DNA of 64,000 nucleotides from Lachnospiraceae bacterium JLR.KK002 (lineage in GTDB: Bacteria; Bacillota; Clostridia; Lachnospirales; Lachnospiraceae): positions 3,246,501-3,310,500 of the forward strand of contig JAYMNP010000001.1 in assembly GCA_036941025.1 (NCBI GenBank). The letters are read 5' to 3'. Each line of letters starts with the position of its first letter. Position 1 is the first letter of the stretch. The notes below the pieces were generated by a model. That model saw nothing but the letters and a program-made list of their open reading frames with translations, was not told where the DNA came from and ran no database searches. The position numbers and the translations under genes are program-made. This document shows positions 1-9,113 of this stretch, piece by piece.

Positions 1-400
1 TGCGGCACTGAGAACTTTTATATCTACTTCTTTTTTCACAGGAAACAGGGTAAGCATTTTTTCAATCGTATCTGTATCGTCCTGAAAATGCTCCTCCACA
101 ATTTCCCGTGGCAGCTTACGCACAAGCAATTCCACTTCATTGACATCTGTCAATTTCAAAATCAGCATTTCCTCTGTCATTTTATAGAACTCAAATATCA
201 CGTCGGTCAGCTTTTTTGCTGACAACTCTGTACTGGCAATGCCGGAAATGGTCTGATACAGTCTGCGGTTGACATTTTCCTGCTGTTCCTGGATAACTTC
301 AACCAAAAGTAATTCTTTTGATTTATAAAAGAGATAGAAAGTTCCTTTTGGAATATTCACCCGTTTCACGATTTCATCGACTGTTGTGCGGCGGACCCCT
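1..400 (-). pseudogene. TetR/AcrR family regulator, 5'-truncated and running off the window
   Basis: Reading the minus strand from about position 400 to 1 gives a continuous frame beginning VRRTTVDEIVKRVNIPKGT and FYLFYKSKELLLVEVI. This is the second half of a TetR helix-turn-helix followed by the ligand-binding domain. The frame continues to the window edge, so the C-terminus is not visible. Upstream of the first residues an in-frame TAG appears and the sequence changes abruptly into a piece shared with 12768-12805. The start and first HTH helix are therefore lost. Inference: the gene was cut by a recombination event. Confidence 0.8.
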
Positions 401-440
401 ATTCGCAGTAGAGGATAGTCTTTTCCGTTACTTGCGGTTA
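401..440. repeat. Direct-repeat copy of a toxin 3' end and terminator
   Basis: This stretch matches 12768-12805 almost base for base in the same orientation, including the end of a small hydrophobic-peptide gene (NRK-stop on the minus strand) and half of its terminator stem. Here the rest of the toxin gene is missing and the piece is fused to a sigma-factor fragment on one side and to a truncated tetR on the other. It looks like a recombination scar. The two copies are 12.4 kb apart. Confidence 0.6.
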
Positions 441-658
441 GAGAAGAAATTTCTCCTTGCCACGTCTGTTCCTGTCGCGCCATAGGTTGAAGCTGCATAG
501 CGTATGACGACTTTGCAAAAACCATTGAAAGAATACATGATGTGTTCCTGTATACTTCTGTGCGTCTGTCGGCTCTGCGTCTTTACATCTGATTCTTTGA
601 CGATGTATTTGTTCTTCCCTGCAAACAGGAATTCTGAAATCCCCGAAATCATAGGCAT
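428..658 (-). pseudogene. Fragment of a Tn916-type sigma-70-like factor
   Basis: The minus-strand frame contains EHIMYSFNGFCKVVIRYAAS. This aligns with the N-terminal part of the intact sigma-like protein encoded at 58522-58965 (EHIEYTFNAFCRVVIHYAAI). A second frame then gives WRDRNRRGKEK, the expected continuation (WRDRDKRRQREI), so a frameshift is present. The ORF finally runs into the NRK-stop of the toxin remnant. Only the first third of the gene survives. Genes of this family regulate conjugative-element functions, but this copy cannot work. Confidence 0.65.
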
Positions 659-685
659 CCGCCAGTGATTATAGGGCTTTTATGA

Positions 686-937
686 AATCCTCTCATCAAA
701 ACAGAGCGCAAAACCCTGTACACGAAACTGCTGACCAGCGGCAGGCTGAATACCTACCTTGACGACATCAACGAGCAGGCGACGGAGCAAATGCTCCTGC
801 TGATAAAACAGATGGCAGAGCGTGAGGGCGTCACCGAACAGCTCAAGGCGCAGGATCAAATGCTGTGGGTGCAACGGATGAACAACATCCGGGACAGGGC
901 AATAGAGATCGTAAATCACAGTCTGATCTACGCATAA
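686..937 (+). pseudogene. tnpV: TnpV-like transposon protein, C-terminal fragment
   Basis: The plus frame through position 698 reads TERKTLYTKLLTSGRLN, then YLDDINEQATEQM, and ends in NNIRDRAIEIVNHSLIYA. It aligns over its whole length with the C-terminal two thirds of the intact TnpV at 20369-20746. The N-terminal part (VGDYYxPDL region) is absent and the frame closes with TGA at 683-685. TnpV proteins accompany Tn4451/Tn1549-type elements, but their biochemical role is not established. Confidence 0.7.
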
Positions 938-986
938 TGAACCGGGCGGCGGGGAGCAATCCCCGCTGTCCATTTTTGCGATCGAA

Positions 987-1040
987 CTGACATTTTTATA
1001 GTGACAAATATGTCACTACGTGGTATGATAATGTCACTTC
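987..1040. promoter_or_regulatory. Candidate operator: AGTGACA/TGTCACT palindrome upstream of the AlbA_2 gene
   Basis: Positions 1000-1017 form a palindrome with 7-base arms AGTGACA and TGTCACT, and further TGACA or TGTCAC half-sites lie at about 988 and 1031. The block ends about 20 bp before the AlbA_2 start at 1060. The same half-site recurs inside the 3' end of that gene (2167-2211). This is the arrangement expected for an autoregulator operator, but binding is inferred only from the symmetry. Confidence 0.5.
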
Positions 1041-1059
1041 GGAAAGCGAGGGGCAGGAT

Positions 1060-2394
1060 ATGAACTTAGGAAAAGAAACAGAAACACTTGAATTCAAGAA
1101 GACAACAGGAGAAATGAAAGAGGCGATGATCTCTATTTCGTCCATCCTGAATAAGCATGGGATCGGAACGCTCTATTTTGGTGTAAAGCCTAATGGTGAC
1201 ATCTGCGGTCAGGATGTGTCCGAATCCTCGCTCAGAGATGTGTCACGATCCGTATATGAAAGCATACGGCCACAGATCTATCCTGCCATTGAGGAAGTCG
1301 TTCTGGACGGAAAACATTTGATTAAGGTAGAATTCAACGGTAATAATACACCGTATTCCGCTGCTGGAAGGTATTATCTTCGGACCTCCGACGAGGATCG
1401 AGAGGTGACGCCAGAAGAACTGAAAAACTTCTTCGTTTCAAACGAATACCGTGAAAAGTGGGAAAAATCTCCCTCTACCGCATCGGCGAAACAGGTCGAT
1501 AAGAATACTGTCAAATCGTTTTGGCAAAAAGCCGTTTCCGTCGGAAGAATACCTGAGGGAAGATATACTTGCCCGGTCATCCTGAAGCGGTATGGGCTTG
1601 TCAATGGCGACAACCTCAACAATGCGAGTGAGTACCTTTTCGGAAGCACGCATCCCGTCACGCTGAAAGCCGCCATATTTGCGACGGACGAAAAGCTCAC
1701 TTTCCTTGATATGAAGCTGTTTGAGGATAACATCTATAATCTTCTCGGAACGGCTGAGGATTACATACTGAAAAACATCCGGTGGAGAAGCGAAATCATC
1801 GGCACAGAGAGAACTGAGATACCGGAAATCCCCGTGGCGGTCATCAGAGAAGTTTTGGCCAACAGCTTTGCCCATGCGGTTTACAATAGCCGCACGAATC
1901 ACGAGATTTGTATTCATCCCGGAATGATCACCATATACAGACCCGGCGAATATGCCAGCAATCACAAGCCGGAAGACTATATGAAGGGCAATTACGAATC
2001 CGTGATCCGAAACGCCACGATTGCCAAAATCCTTTATCTCAATAAGTCGATCGAACAGTTCGGAAGTGGTTTTAAGCGTATCAACAGTTTGTGCAAGGAT
2101 GCCGGAATCCGCTTTTCCTACGAGAGCGATGAGCTTGGCTTCAAGTTCACCCTGTATAGGCCGCAGCGTCAAAGTGACATTCCCAGCGTCACTTTGGATG
2201 TCACTTTGAACGGAACAGAAATGGCTGTTCTTGCTATTCTAAAGCAAAAGCCAGATTCTTCACGCGGCGAAATCGCTGACAAGATATCCAAAACGGTCAG
2301 AACGGTACAGAGGGCGTTGAATTCCTTAAGAGACAAAGGATATATCCAGCGTGTCGGCTCCAAGCAGGAGCCGAGATGGAAAGTGCTGAAATAA
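1060..2394 (+). CDS. AlbA_2 / HATPase_c_4 winged-helix DNA-binding protein
   Basis: This 444-residue protein starts after a GAGGGGCAGG ribosome site. The N-terminal ~110 residues (ETLEFKKT, YFGVKPNGDICGQ, YYLRTSDEDREVTPEEL) match the Schlafen-type AlbA_2 nucleic-acid-binding domain. The middle, about residues 250-350 (VIREVLANSFAH, GSGFKRINSLC), matches the ATPase-fold HATPase_c_4 region of RecG-like regulators. The last ~60 residues form a winged helix (RGEIADKISKTVRTVQRALNSLRDKGYIQRV). Proteins of this build are usually annotated as putative transcription regulators. A palindrome directly upstream suggests autoregulation. The gene overlaps the possible long form of the next gene, but not its best start. 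Confidence 0.85.
   Translation: MNLGKETETLEFKKTTGEMKEAMISISSILNKHGIGTLYFGVKPNGDICGQDVSESSLRDVSRSVYESIRPQIYPAIEEVVLDGKHLIKVEFNGNNTPYSAAGRYYLRTSDEDREVTPEELKNFFVSNEYREKWEKSPSTASAKQVDKNTVKSFWQKAVSVGRIPEGRYTCPVILKRYGLVNGDNLNNASEYLFGSTHPVTLKAAIFATDEKLTFLDMKLFEDNIYNLLGTAEDYILKNIRWRSEIIGTERTEIPEIPVAVIREVLANSFAHAVYNSRTNHEICIHPGMITIYRPGEYASNHKPEDYMKGNYESVIRNATIAKILYLNKSIEQFGSGFKRINSLCKDAGIRFSYESDELGFKFTLYRPQRQSDIPSVTLDVTLNGTEMAVLAILKQKPDSSRGEIADKISKTVRTVQRALNSLRDKGYIQRVGSKQEPRWKVLK
2167..2211 (+). repeat. Clustered TGACA/TGTCA half-sites inside the end of the AlbA_2 gene
   Basis: Within 45 bases there are AAGTGACA, GTCACTTT and TGTCACTTT, the same half-site that forms the palindrome at 1000-1017. They encode the linker between the ATPase-like and winged-helix regions. 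They may be a second operator cluster or chance codon use (S/V/T-rich linker). Confidence 0.35.
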
Positions 2395-2426
2395 TCAATC
2401 TTCCAAAGAAAGGTGTTTATAATTAT

Positions 2427-3545
2427 ATGAATTACCTAGGCTATATCATTTATCGTGAGCGGCTTCGGCGAAATTGGAGTCAATCGGGGCTGTGCAAAGG
2501 AATTTGTACAGTATCGTATCTGTCCAAGATTGAAACCGGCAAAGCAGATCCGTCAGAAGAGGTTTTGCGTCTCCTCTTGGAGCGGCTTGAGTTAAAAAGC
2601 GATCAAAGAACTGAGAAAGAAGCTGCTGAATTAGCAATGCAGGGTTGGGAGCTGCTGTTTGACGGTAGGTTTAATCAGCTACGACATCTGCTACATGAAA
2701 AGGACATAGAACGCTATCGAGCTGTTCCTGCGTGGCTGGATCTGACGTTGCTTTCTTCCGAAAAGCCGTTGGATACTGCATTGGAAGCATGCATGGATAC
2801 ACGGCAATTAGCCCTGCAACGGATATTACAAGGGCGGGAAATTGAGGCGGTGCAACTCATGCCTAACGCATATACCTACCTGACGCTGGGCATGGCCGAC
2901 TATAAAGCCGGAAACTACTCATCCGCAGTGGACGCGCTGCAGACTGCTTATGACTTAGCAAGCAGGGAAGGTGCGGTGCGGATCATGCTGGAGGCGAAGC
3001 TCTTCCTCGGCAACGCATATTGCAATCGGCAGGATCTTCCCAACATGGAGCGTCAATATCGGGTGGCGCAGCGGCTGGCTGAGGATTTGCAAGATCAGAG
3101 AGCCCTTGGGGCCATTGGCTATAACACAGCATCGGCGTGGATTGAGACAGGACGCTATGAGGATGCCTACACATGGTTCTCCCGGCAGGAACAGCCTTCA
3201 CTGATGTCACTGCACAAGCTGGCGATCTGCTGTGAAAAGACCGGACGGCGGGAGATGGCCCTCAGCACATTGAAACGGGCCGAAGGCATGGATACCGACG
3301 AGATGGATTGCTCCCTTGCCATGCAGCTTCTTTCTCTCGTTCGGTATCGCGTAGAGCACCCGGACTATCTCCCACGAGAGGATTATGGCACGCTGCTTTT
3401 GGAAAGCTTTACCCGCCTCCGAAGAGAACTGCCCTCTGGCTTTGCAATCTTCCACTTGCCTTGGGTGCTGGAATGGTATAAAGCAACCAGGCAATATAAG
3501 AAAGCCTGCGAACTGCTGGAGGAGTTTCCTGAAAAAACATTATAA
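2427..3545 (+). CDS. XRE-family regulator with TPR repeats
   Basis: The start at 2427 (MNYLGYIIYRERLRR) follows an AAAGAAAGGTG ribosome site. An in-frame ATG 51 bases upstream lies inside the previous gene and would add a non-domain tail. Residues 1-60 are a helix-turn-helix of the XRE type (LCKGICTVSYLSKIETGKADPS). The rest, about 310 residues, is tetratricopeptide-like (AYTYLTLGMADYKAGNYSSA, KLFLGNAYCNRQDLP, GYNTASAWIETGRYEDAY). This architecture matches RNPP-like peptide-sensing or SARP-like regulators. The neighbour downstream is an exporter, which it may control. No peptide gene was recognised. Confidence 0.8.
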   Translation: MNYLGYIIYRERLRRNWSQSGLCKGICTVSYLSKIETGKADPSEEVLRLLLERLELKSDQRTEKEAAELAMQGWELLFDGRFNQLRHLLHEKDIERYRAVPAWLDLTLLSSEKPLDTALEACMDTRQLALQRILQGREIEAVQLMPNAYTYLTLGMADYKAGNYSSAVDALQTAYDLASREGAVRIMLEAKLFLGNAYCNRQDLPNMERQYRVAQRLAEDLQDQRALGAIGYNTASAWIETGRYEDAYTWFSRQEQPSLMSLHKLAICCEKTGRREMALSTLKRAEGMDTDEMDCSLAMQLLSLVRYRVEHPDYLPREDYGTLLLESFTRLRRELPSGFAIFHLPWVLEWYKATRQYKKACELLEEFPEKTL

Positions 3546-3555
3546 AGCATAATTT

Positions 3556-3600
3556 AGCCCGCATATTCAGAGGAACTTTCCCAAATATGCGGGCTATTAT
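3556..3600 (+). terminator. Rho-independent terminator after the XRE/TPR gene
   Basis: A 12-bp stem (AGCCCGCATATT with AATATGCGGGCT) is followed by ATTATTTAT. It separates the regulator from the MFS gene. Confidence 0.7.
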
Positions 3601-3642
3601 TTATCTCACCGAACTGCTACACTATTTGCAGAGGTGATACAT

Positions 3643-4887
3643 ATGAAAGAAGCGAAACTATGGACGCGGAACTTCCGCTTAGTGATTCTTGCATCAGCTA
3701 TTGGCACAGTTGGTGCAATCGCAGGCGGTTTTGCATTAGCATTCTTGGTATTTGATGAAACTGGCAGTACATTGGCCTCGGCTCTGATTGTAGCAATCCA
3801 GCTCCTTCCGCATCTTTTACTCCCGGTTTTGATTGCGCCGTTCATGGACCGGCTACCCCGCAAATCATTTCTGGTAGCAGGCGATATCGCAAACGCTGTA
3901 TTGCTGGCCGGAATGGGTCTGTGGCTGCTATTTTTTAATTTTTCCTATGTAGGTTATCTTGCGGTGTCTTTGCTGCTGGCTTGCATTGGCGCGGTGGATG
4001 AGTTGGCATTCACCAGCATCTATCCGGAACTGATTCCGGAAGGCGCAGAGCAAAAAGGCTACGCGGTGTCCTCCATGCTCTATCCGGTTTTGAAGGTCAT
4101 CATGACGCCGTTGGCTGCTGTTCTTCTGGACACGCTCGGCGTCACATGGATTTTGATTGCTCAAAGTGGTCTCTCTTTTGCAGCAGCCATCACAGAGAGC
4201 TTTATCCATCTGGACGAAACAGAACGACAACACCGTACACCATACTCTCTACAGGCTTGGGCTGGTGATATACGGGAGGCAGTGCAGTACTTAAAGGAGG
4301 AGCGTGGTCTTCGCAGTATCTACGAATATATGGCAGTTACAAACGGTGTTGCCAGTGGTTTTTCACCCATTTTGGTGGCATTCTTTCGCACTTTTCCGGG
4401 TTTCACTGCCGCTATGTACTCAGCATTTTCCGTGGTAGAATTCGCCGGACGGACAATTGGCAGTGCGCTGCAATACCGAATCAAGATCCCTGATAAGAAG
4501 AAGTACGGCCTCGTGTTTTTTGTCTATCAGGTTTATGAATCTATGGACATGTGCCTGCTTTGGCTGCCCTATCCGCTGATGCTGGTCAACCGTGGGATCT
4601 GTGGATTCCTCGGGAGCAACAGCGCAATTCTTCGAAGCGCAGCTGTGCAGCGCTATATTCCCGAAAAACTTCGGTCTCGTATCAATGCTTTTGACGACGT
4701 ACTGATCACCGCCGGAGCCAGCGTTTTTTCCCTGATGATGGGCTTTTTTGGGGAAATTCTCGACTACCGTTGGTGTGTCACGATCGGCGGTGCCATCGCC
4801 ATGCTTGCCAGTTGGCTTTTGATCTGGGGCAGGCGTAAGGACGTGCGCAGGGTGTATGAAACGGGCGATGACGAGATGACACAATAA
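3643..4887 (+). CDS. MFS transporter
   Basis: The 414-residue protein starts at ATG 3643 with GAGGTG six bases upstream. A GTG at 3634 overlaps that ribosome site and is unlikely. Long hydrophobic helices cover the sequence, with the MFS loop signature FMDRLPRKSFLVAGD between helices 2 and 3 and a long central loop near residues 185-220. It resembles the macrolide-efflux-like MFS_3 group of Firmicutes. The substrate cannot be read from the sequence. The TPR regulator upstream is a plausible controller, although a terminator lies between them. Confidence 0.85.
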   Translation: MKEAKLWTRNFRLVILASAIGTVGAIAGGFALAFLVFDETGSTLASALIVAIQLLPHLLLPVLIAPFMDRLPRKSFLVAGDIANAVLLAGMGLWLLFFNFSYVGYLAVSLLLACIGAVDELAFTSIYPELIPEGAEQKGYAVSSMLYPVLKVIMTPLAAVLLDTLGVTWILIAQSGLSFAAAITESFIHLDETERQHRTPYSLQAWAGDIREAVQYLKEERGLRSIYEYMAVTNGVASGFSPILVAFFRTFPGFTAAMYSAFSVVEFAGRTIGSALQYRIKIPDKKKYGLVFFVYQVYESMDMCLLWLPYPLMLVNRGICGFLGSNSAILRSAAVQRYIPEKLRSRINAFDDVLITAGASVFSLMMGFFGEILDYRWCVTIGGAIAMLASWLLIWGRRKDVRRVYETGDDEMTQ

Positions 4888-4900
4888 TTTATACCGGCTC

Positions 4901-5017
4901 TTACAGATTAGATATTACGACCATTGCCTTATTTCCAGGAAATTCCTGCGCGTGAAGTTCATTTAGTTTACCGGCGCCGAATAATGTCCGCGTCGGGACA
5001 TAAAATTGATAACTCAT
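4901..5017 (-). pseudogene. Iron-containing alcohol dehydrogenase, N-terminal remnant
   Basis: The minus strand from ATG 5017 encodes MSYQFYVPTRTLFGAGKLNE and continues LHAQEFPGNKAMVVISNL before a TAA. The FY-PTR-LFGAGKL-L opening is the typical N-terminus of Fe-ADH family enzymes, which are about 380 residues long. Only 38 residues remain. It lies directly downstream of a merR-like gene, the common pairing in Clostridia where the MerR protein controls the dehydrogenase. Confidence 0.7.
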
Positions 5018-5025
5018 AAAACACC

Positions 5026-5368
5026 TTATTTTTTCAGCTCACAAATATAATAATCAATCCGATCCAGAATCTGCTGCTTTTTGTGGATTTCTTCCAACAG
5101 GCTTGCCCTGCATTTCCGCAGCATCCGCGTTTTCCCTTCGCGTCCCCGGGCGCTGTTTTCAGGCAAGTCAAAGAATAGCCGTAGATTTTCCGGAGACATC
5201 CCTATTGCTGTGAGTGACTGTATCTGTCCGATTTTCTTAAAATCCTCTTCGTCATAATTCACACTGCCGTCTGGCCTTGTCTGACAATGTAAAAAACCTT
5301 CCTCTGCATAACTCTGCAATTTTTCCATGCTAAGTCCATATCTGCACGTTGCATCTTTCTAACGTCAC
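5026..5368 (-). pseudogene. MerR-family regulator with an N-terminal frameshift
   Basis: The downstream frame (from ATG 5328) reads MEKLQSYAEEGFLHC, IGQIQSLTAIGMSPENLRLFF and a coiled tail, as in MerR-family proteins. The matching upstream helix (DATCRYGLS) lies in the same frame. The start GTG at 5368, which has a GAAGGAGGGG ribosome site, is in another frame, and one extra A in the run near 5352-5358 separates them. Removing one base gives MTLEDATCRYGLSMEKLQSY. It is either a mutated gene or a sequencing error. The truncated alcohol dehydrogenase follows. Confidence 0.65.
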
Positions 5369-5560
5369 GGATTCCCCTCCTTCTGATATAAATAGATCCC
5401 TATCGAAAATAGGGGCATAACAGAAAATACGATTACTGCCTTTTCTGCTATGCCCCCATTATAATACGGGTTGTAATCCTTATCAAATACTTGTTTTGTA
5501 CCCTCCGGTTATGCCTTAAAAGCATATATTTACGCATCCGTGGATCGTGCTTATTTAGTT

Positions 5561-6368
5561 CTATGAATTTCCCTGGCGTAAAAAATCGGTTGTTTTCAAA
5601 TGTTCTATAAATTTTGTTACCGCTAAGCTGAATGGCTGCCCTCTTTTCCATGCCAGGACACTGCTTGCAAAAAGCGCCGGGCATAACGGGCGGTAAGTGA
5701 CTTCATTTTGATCCCACAATGGCATCGCACCCTCGATCACCAAAGAATATCCCATGCCGCCCCGAACCACAAGGGCGCCGTTGGTATTCAAATTGCTCGT
5801 AAATAAAATATGCAGGCTCTGGAAATGGTCCCCAAACCAGCTTGCAAGTTCACTCTGTATATTTAAACGCCGCGGGAGAATGATGGAATGCCCGCATAGA
5901 TCTGCCGCTGATACGCTTTCTTTCTCTGCCAATGGATCATCAGGACGCATTAAGACAACCCACCGTTCTGTTTTTTCCAGCCGAATAAAATCAAATTTTT
6001 CTATATCAACCGGTTCTAATAATACGCCAATATCAATCAGCCCTTTTTCCATCTGCTCTTTTACTTCATCTGCATTCGCAGTATAAAGGTCATAGCTGAC
6101 AAGCGGATGTTTTTTGTTGAAAGACCGGAATACATCCGGCAGAAGCTGCATTGCCGCCAGTTCCCCGCAGCCGATCGTAATCTTTCCATCTACAAGTTCT
6201 TCCTGTTCAATCAGCTCTTTTTCCGCCTTATCAACTAATGCCAGGATTTCCTCAGCCCGCCGCCTGAGCAGAATCCCTTCATTTGTCAAAGTGATTTTCC
6301 TTGCCCCCTGTGAAAAAGCTTTATGCCGACTTCCTCTTCCAATGATGACAGGCGAATCTTGCTCTTCG
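5561..6368 (-). pseudogene. LysR-family regulator, HTH-truncated and frameshifted
   Basis: The frame 6289-5561 gives the LysR effector domain (LVDGKITIGCGELAAMQLLP, DIGVLLEPVDIEKFDF, RGGMGYSLVIEGA). Upstream, a second frame supplies the end of the LysR HTH (IRLSSLEEEVGIKLFHRG), and the first resumes with ARKITLTNEG. One G is missing in a run near 6306. The first ~40 residues of the HTH are absent because mobC sequence begins at about 6366. The gene is dead even if the frameshift is an assembly error. Confidence 0.8.
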
Positions 6369-6592
6369 AAGCGTGGAAGCCTTCTAAGTTTGGGAAAATC
6401 GGAAGCAACTTAAACCAGATTGCAAGACATTTTAACAGCGGCGGCATCCACTCACAGGAAATGCGTAAGGCAATCGACCAGAGCGTGGCCAGAATTTATG
6501 AAATGAAGTATGAAGTCTTAAAGATGACGGGAGATTTCCACTCTGCCGCCGGAGGTAGTTTGGATGGCAATACTGAAACACATAGCAAGTAA
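6366..6592 (+). pseudogene. mobC: MobC-like relaxosome protein, C-terminal fragment
   Basis: The plus frame LFEAWKPSKFGKIGSNLNQI, then ARHFNSGGIHSQEMRKAID, is the C-terminal half of MobC proteins, which help the relaxase nick oriT. The N-terminal half is replaced by lysR sequence. The end overlaps the start of the relaxase gene at 6564 in the usual mobC-relaxase arrangement. Confidence 0.75.
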
Positions 6593-8338
6593 AAATGCCG
6601 ACTATGGGGAAGCACAACGATATCTCATATTCCAGTATGATGAAAGTACGAACAAACCGATACTTGATGAAAATGGTGAATTGATCCCACGAAAGGAATA
6701 TATCATGGACGGCATAAACTGTGAGCCGTTCACGTTCGACATGGAGTGCAGGGAACTGAACGCCCTGCACCACAAAAACGAATCCTATGATGAAATCAAA
6801 TCCCACCATTATATCATCAGCTTCGATCCAAAGGACGCAGCAGAAAATGGACTGACCGGGGAACAGGCACAGCAGATTGGAATGGAATATACAAAGAAGA
6901 ACTTCCCCGGACATCAGGCTCTTGTCTGCACCCACATGGATGGGCATAATGAAAGCGGCAACATCCATGTGCATATCGTGATCAACAGCTTGCGGAAATA
7001 TGATACCTGTCAAGCCATGCACAGAACTGTCCAAGCAGACCGTGCAAGTTCACTTGCTAAGGGATGTTTGGACAATTCTGTATACGGCGATCAGCCGCAC
7101 CGAGATGGAGCGCAGCGGAATCGAGGTGGCATGGCAGAATATTATGTGGAGCGCCCCTGCGATTCCCGTGCCGGGTATAAGCATCATGTCACCAAAGATT
7201 ACCTGATCCACTTAAAGCAGTCACTTATGGATATATGCCGCCGGGAACATCTGCATCAGGTAGACCTCCTTGCCCCTGCAGAGAAAAAAATCACAGACCG
7301 GGAATACCATGCAGGGCGCAGGGGGCAAAAGAAACTGGATGAACGTAACAGACAGCTCCGTGCAGACGGGCTTACACCACGAAAAACGGTATTCCAAACA
7401 CAGAAAGATTTCTTACGTTCTGCAATCGAAGATGCCGCAGCCGTTTCCTGCAGCCAGGAAGATTTTCAGAAATTACTTTTTGAAAAATATGATGTCAAAC
7501 TGAAAGTCAGCCGTGGCAGGTTCAGCTATCTCCCCCCGGAGCGGAACAAATATATAACGGGAAGGGCGCTCGGTACACATTATGAAGAAGATTACCTCCG
7601 GGAGCTGTTTAAGGAAAATGCAGAACGTAAAGAAAACAAAAAGAAAACGGTTGATGTGGAAAAATATAATACGGAATCGGAGAAATTTGCACCCCATCCA
7701 TCCAATCTACTGCAGAAGGAAGCTGTATCAATCCTGTTTATCAAGTCGGATCTGCGGCTGGTGGTTAATCTGCAGGACTGCGTAAAGGCACAGCAGAATC
7801 CGCCTACGCTAACAAGGTGAAACCTTCCAACCTGAAAGAGATGGCTAAGACGGTCGCTTATATACAGGAACATAGGTATGATACAAGGGATTCCCTGGAA
7901 GATTCTTTTTCAGAAATTAAGAACCATGCTTCCTCTTCCAGAAAAGATTTAAAGTCTGTGGAAGATAATCTCCGGAAGGTAAATGTTCAAATCCATTACA
8001 CAGGCCAGTACCTCGCCAATAAATCTGCTTACCAAAAGTTTATGAAAGTAAAGAATAAAGGGCAGTTCCGGCAGGAATATCCGACGGAAATTGCACTCTA
8101 TGAATCCGCACGGAAATTTCTGAAAGGGCAGTCTGCAGACGGGAAACTCCCCTCCATGAAACTATTGAAAGCAGAAAAGGAAAAGCTGCTCCAACAGAAA
8201 AAAGAGGTACAGAAAACCTACCATTACTACCGGGATTACCAAAATGAATTGTATACAGTCTGCTCCAATGTCGATAATATCTTAGGACAGACGCATACCC
8301 GACAGCCGGGAAAACAGAAAAGCGCCGACATTTCTTAA
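6564..8338 (+). pseudogene. MobP-type relaxase, broken by an inserted segment and a frameshift
   Basis: The frame 6564-7820 carries the relaxase domain of Firmicute mobilisable elements. It includes ALVCTHMDGHNESGNIHVHI, the HxDxxxxHxHxV-type metal motif, and later ERPCDSRAGYKHHVTKDYL. Between SLRKYD (about 6999) and VERPCDSRAG (about 7147) there are roughly 45 extra codons unlike the family. The frame ends early at 7820 because one extra A near 7797 shifts it. The C-terminal part (SAYANKVKPSNLKEMAKTVA, IHYTGQYLANKSAYQKF) continues from about 7799 to 8338. Two lesions make function unlikely. Confidence 0.8.
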
Positions 8339-8348
8339 TCATTCTGGC

Positions 8349-8395
8349 AGGAAAACAGCCGCAGGATTCCATATGAAAATTCTGCGGCTGTTATT
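8349..8395 (+). terminator. Terminator after the relaxase remnant
   Basis: The stem AACAGCCGCAG pairs with CTGCGGCTGTT and is followed by ATTTTC. It can act on both strands between the relaxase remnant and the convergent 8416-9099 gene. Confidence 0.7.
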
Positions 8396-8415
8396 TTCTA
8401 ATAAAACGGATATAT

Positions 8416-9099
8416 TTAAAAAATATCTTCTCCATCCAATTTAGGGATTACTACGCTAATGCTTTCGCTTTTTTCCTCTTTACTGCCGGATGGCATAGAG
8501 GGATACCCGAAGGGTGTTTCTCTCATTATACGGAGTGTTTCTTCCAATTTCCTCTCCACATATTTTCGCATTTCCTCCAGTGCCGATTCTGTCGGCTCAA
8601 AAGAAGAATAGAGCGGCTTTTCCCATCCCTCCCGGAACGGGTAGGGGAAAACATATAATTTCTTCACTTCCGGCATATCTGTAAACAACTGGAAAATCCC
8701 ATAGGGCAGGATTTCCCCACATATCAGGACAGAGCCTGTATCCGCATAATAAATCTGTCCCTGATATGTCGGCGTACCCAGGGACGCAAGCTGCTTCAAT
8801 GCGTTCATCCGTATCGCTTCTATCTGGGTATGCTGCCCTACACGCCATCTTGTCTGCGGGACAAACTCCCTATAAATCCATTCAGCTTCTTCATCCTCCC
8901 AGATATTATCATTATAGTCGTACCTGTAATTTTCTACCTGTACCCGGCCGTATGCAATCAGGCTTGTGAAAAACGCAAGGGAATCCAGGTCAACATACAC
9001 GGACATATGCCCCCTGCCCTGGCAGGAGCATAAAATATCCTCTAAAGCATCCATGATTTTCTTCATGGTTTCATATTTTTTGTCCGGTTCTTTTCCCAT
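8416..9099 (-). CDS. Uncharacterised 227-residue protein
   Basis: Starts at ATG 9099 with GGGGAGGAAAG directly upstream and 14 bases after the preceding gene, so the two form an operon. No signal peptide or membrane helix is seen. The protein is mixed alpha/beta, acidic and rich in Y/W (WEDEEAEWIYREFVPQTRW, GYPSMPSGSK near the end). I do not recognise a family. Confidence 0.6.
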   Translation of the reverse strand: MGKEPDKKYETMKKIMDALEDILCSCQGRGHMSVYVDLDSLAFFTSLIAYGRVQVENYRYDYNDNIWEDEEAEWIYREFVPQTRWRVGQHTQIEAIRMNALKQLASLGTPTYQGQIYYADTGSVLICGEILPYGIFQLFTDMPEVKKLYVFPYPFREGWEKPLYSSFEPTESALEEMRKYVERKLEETLRIMRETPFGYPSMPSGSKEEKSESISVVIPKLDGEDIF

Positions 9100-9113
9100 C
9101 TTTCCTCCCCATT

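Noticed and set aside
1060..2394. AlbA_2 protein as an anti-phage (Schlafen-like) defence gene
   Set aside because: The HATPase_c_4 and winged-helix parts, plus an upstream palindrome, fit a transcription regulator better; no partner defence gene is adjacent.
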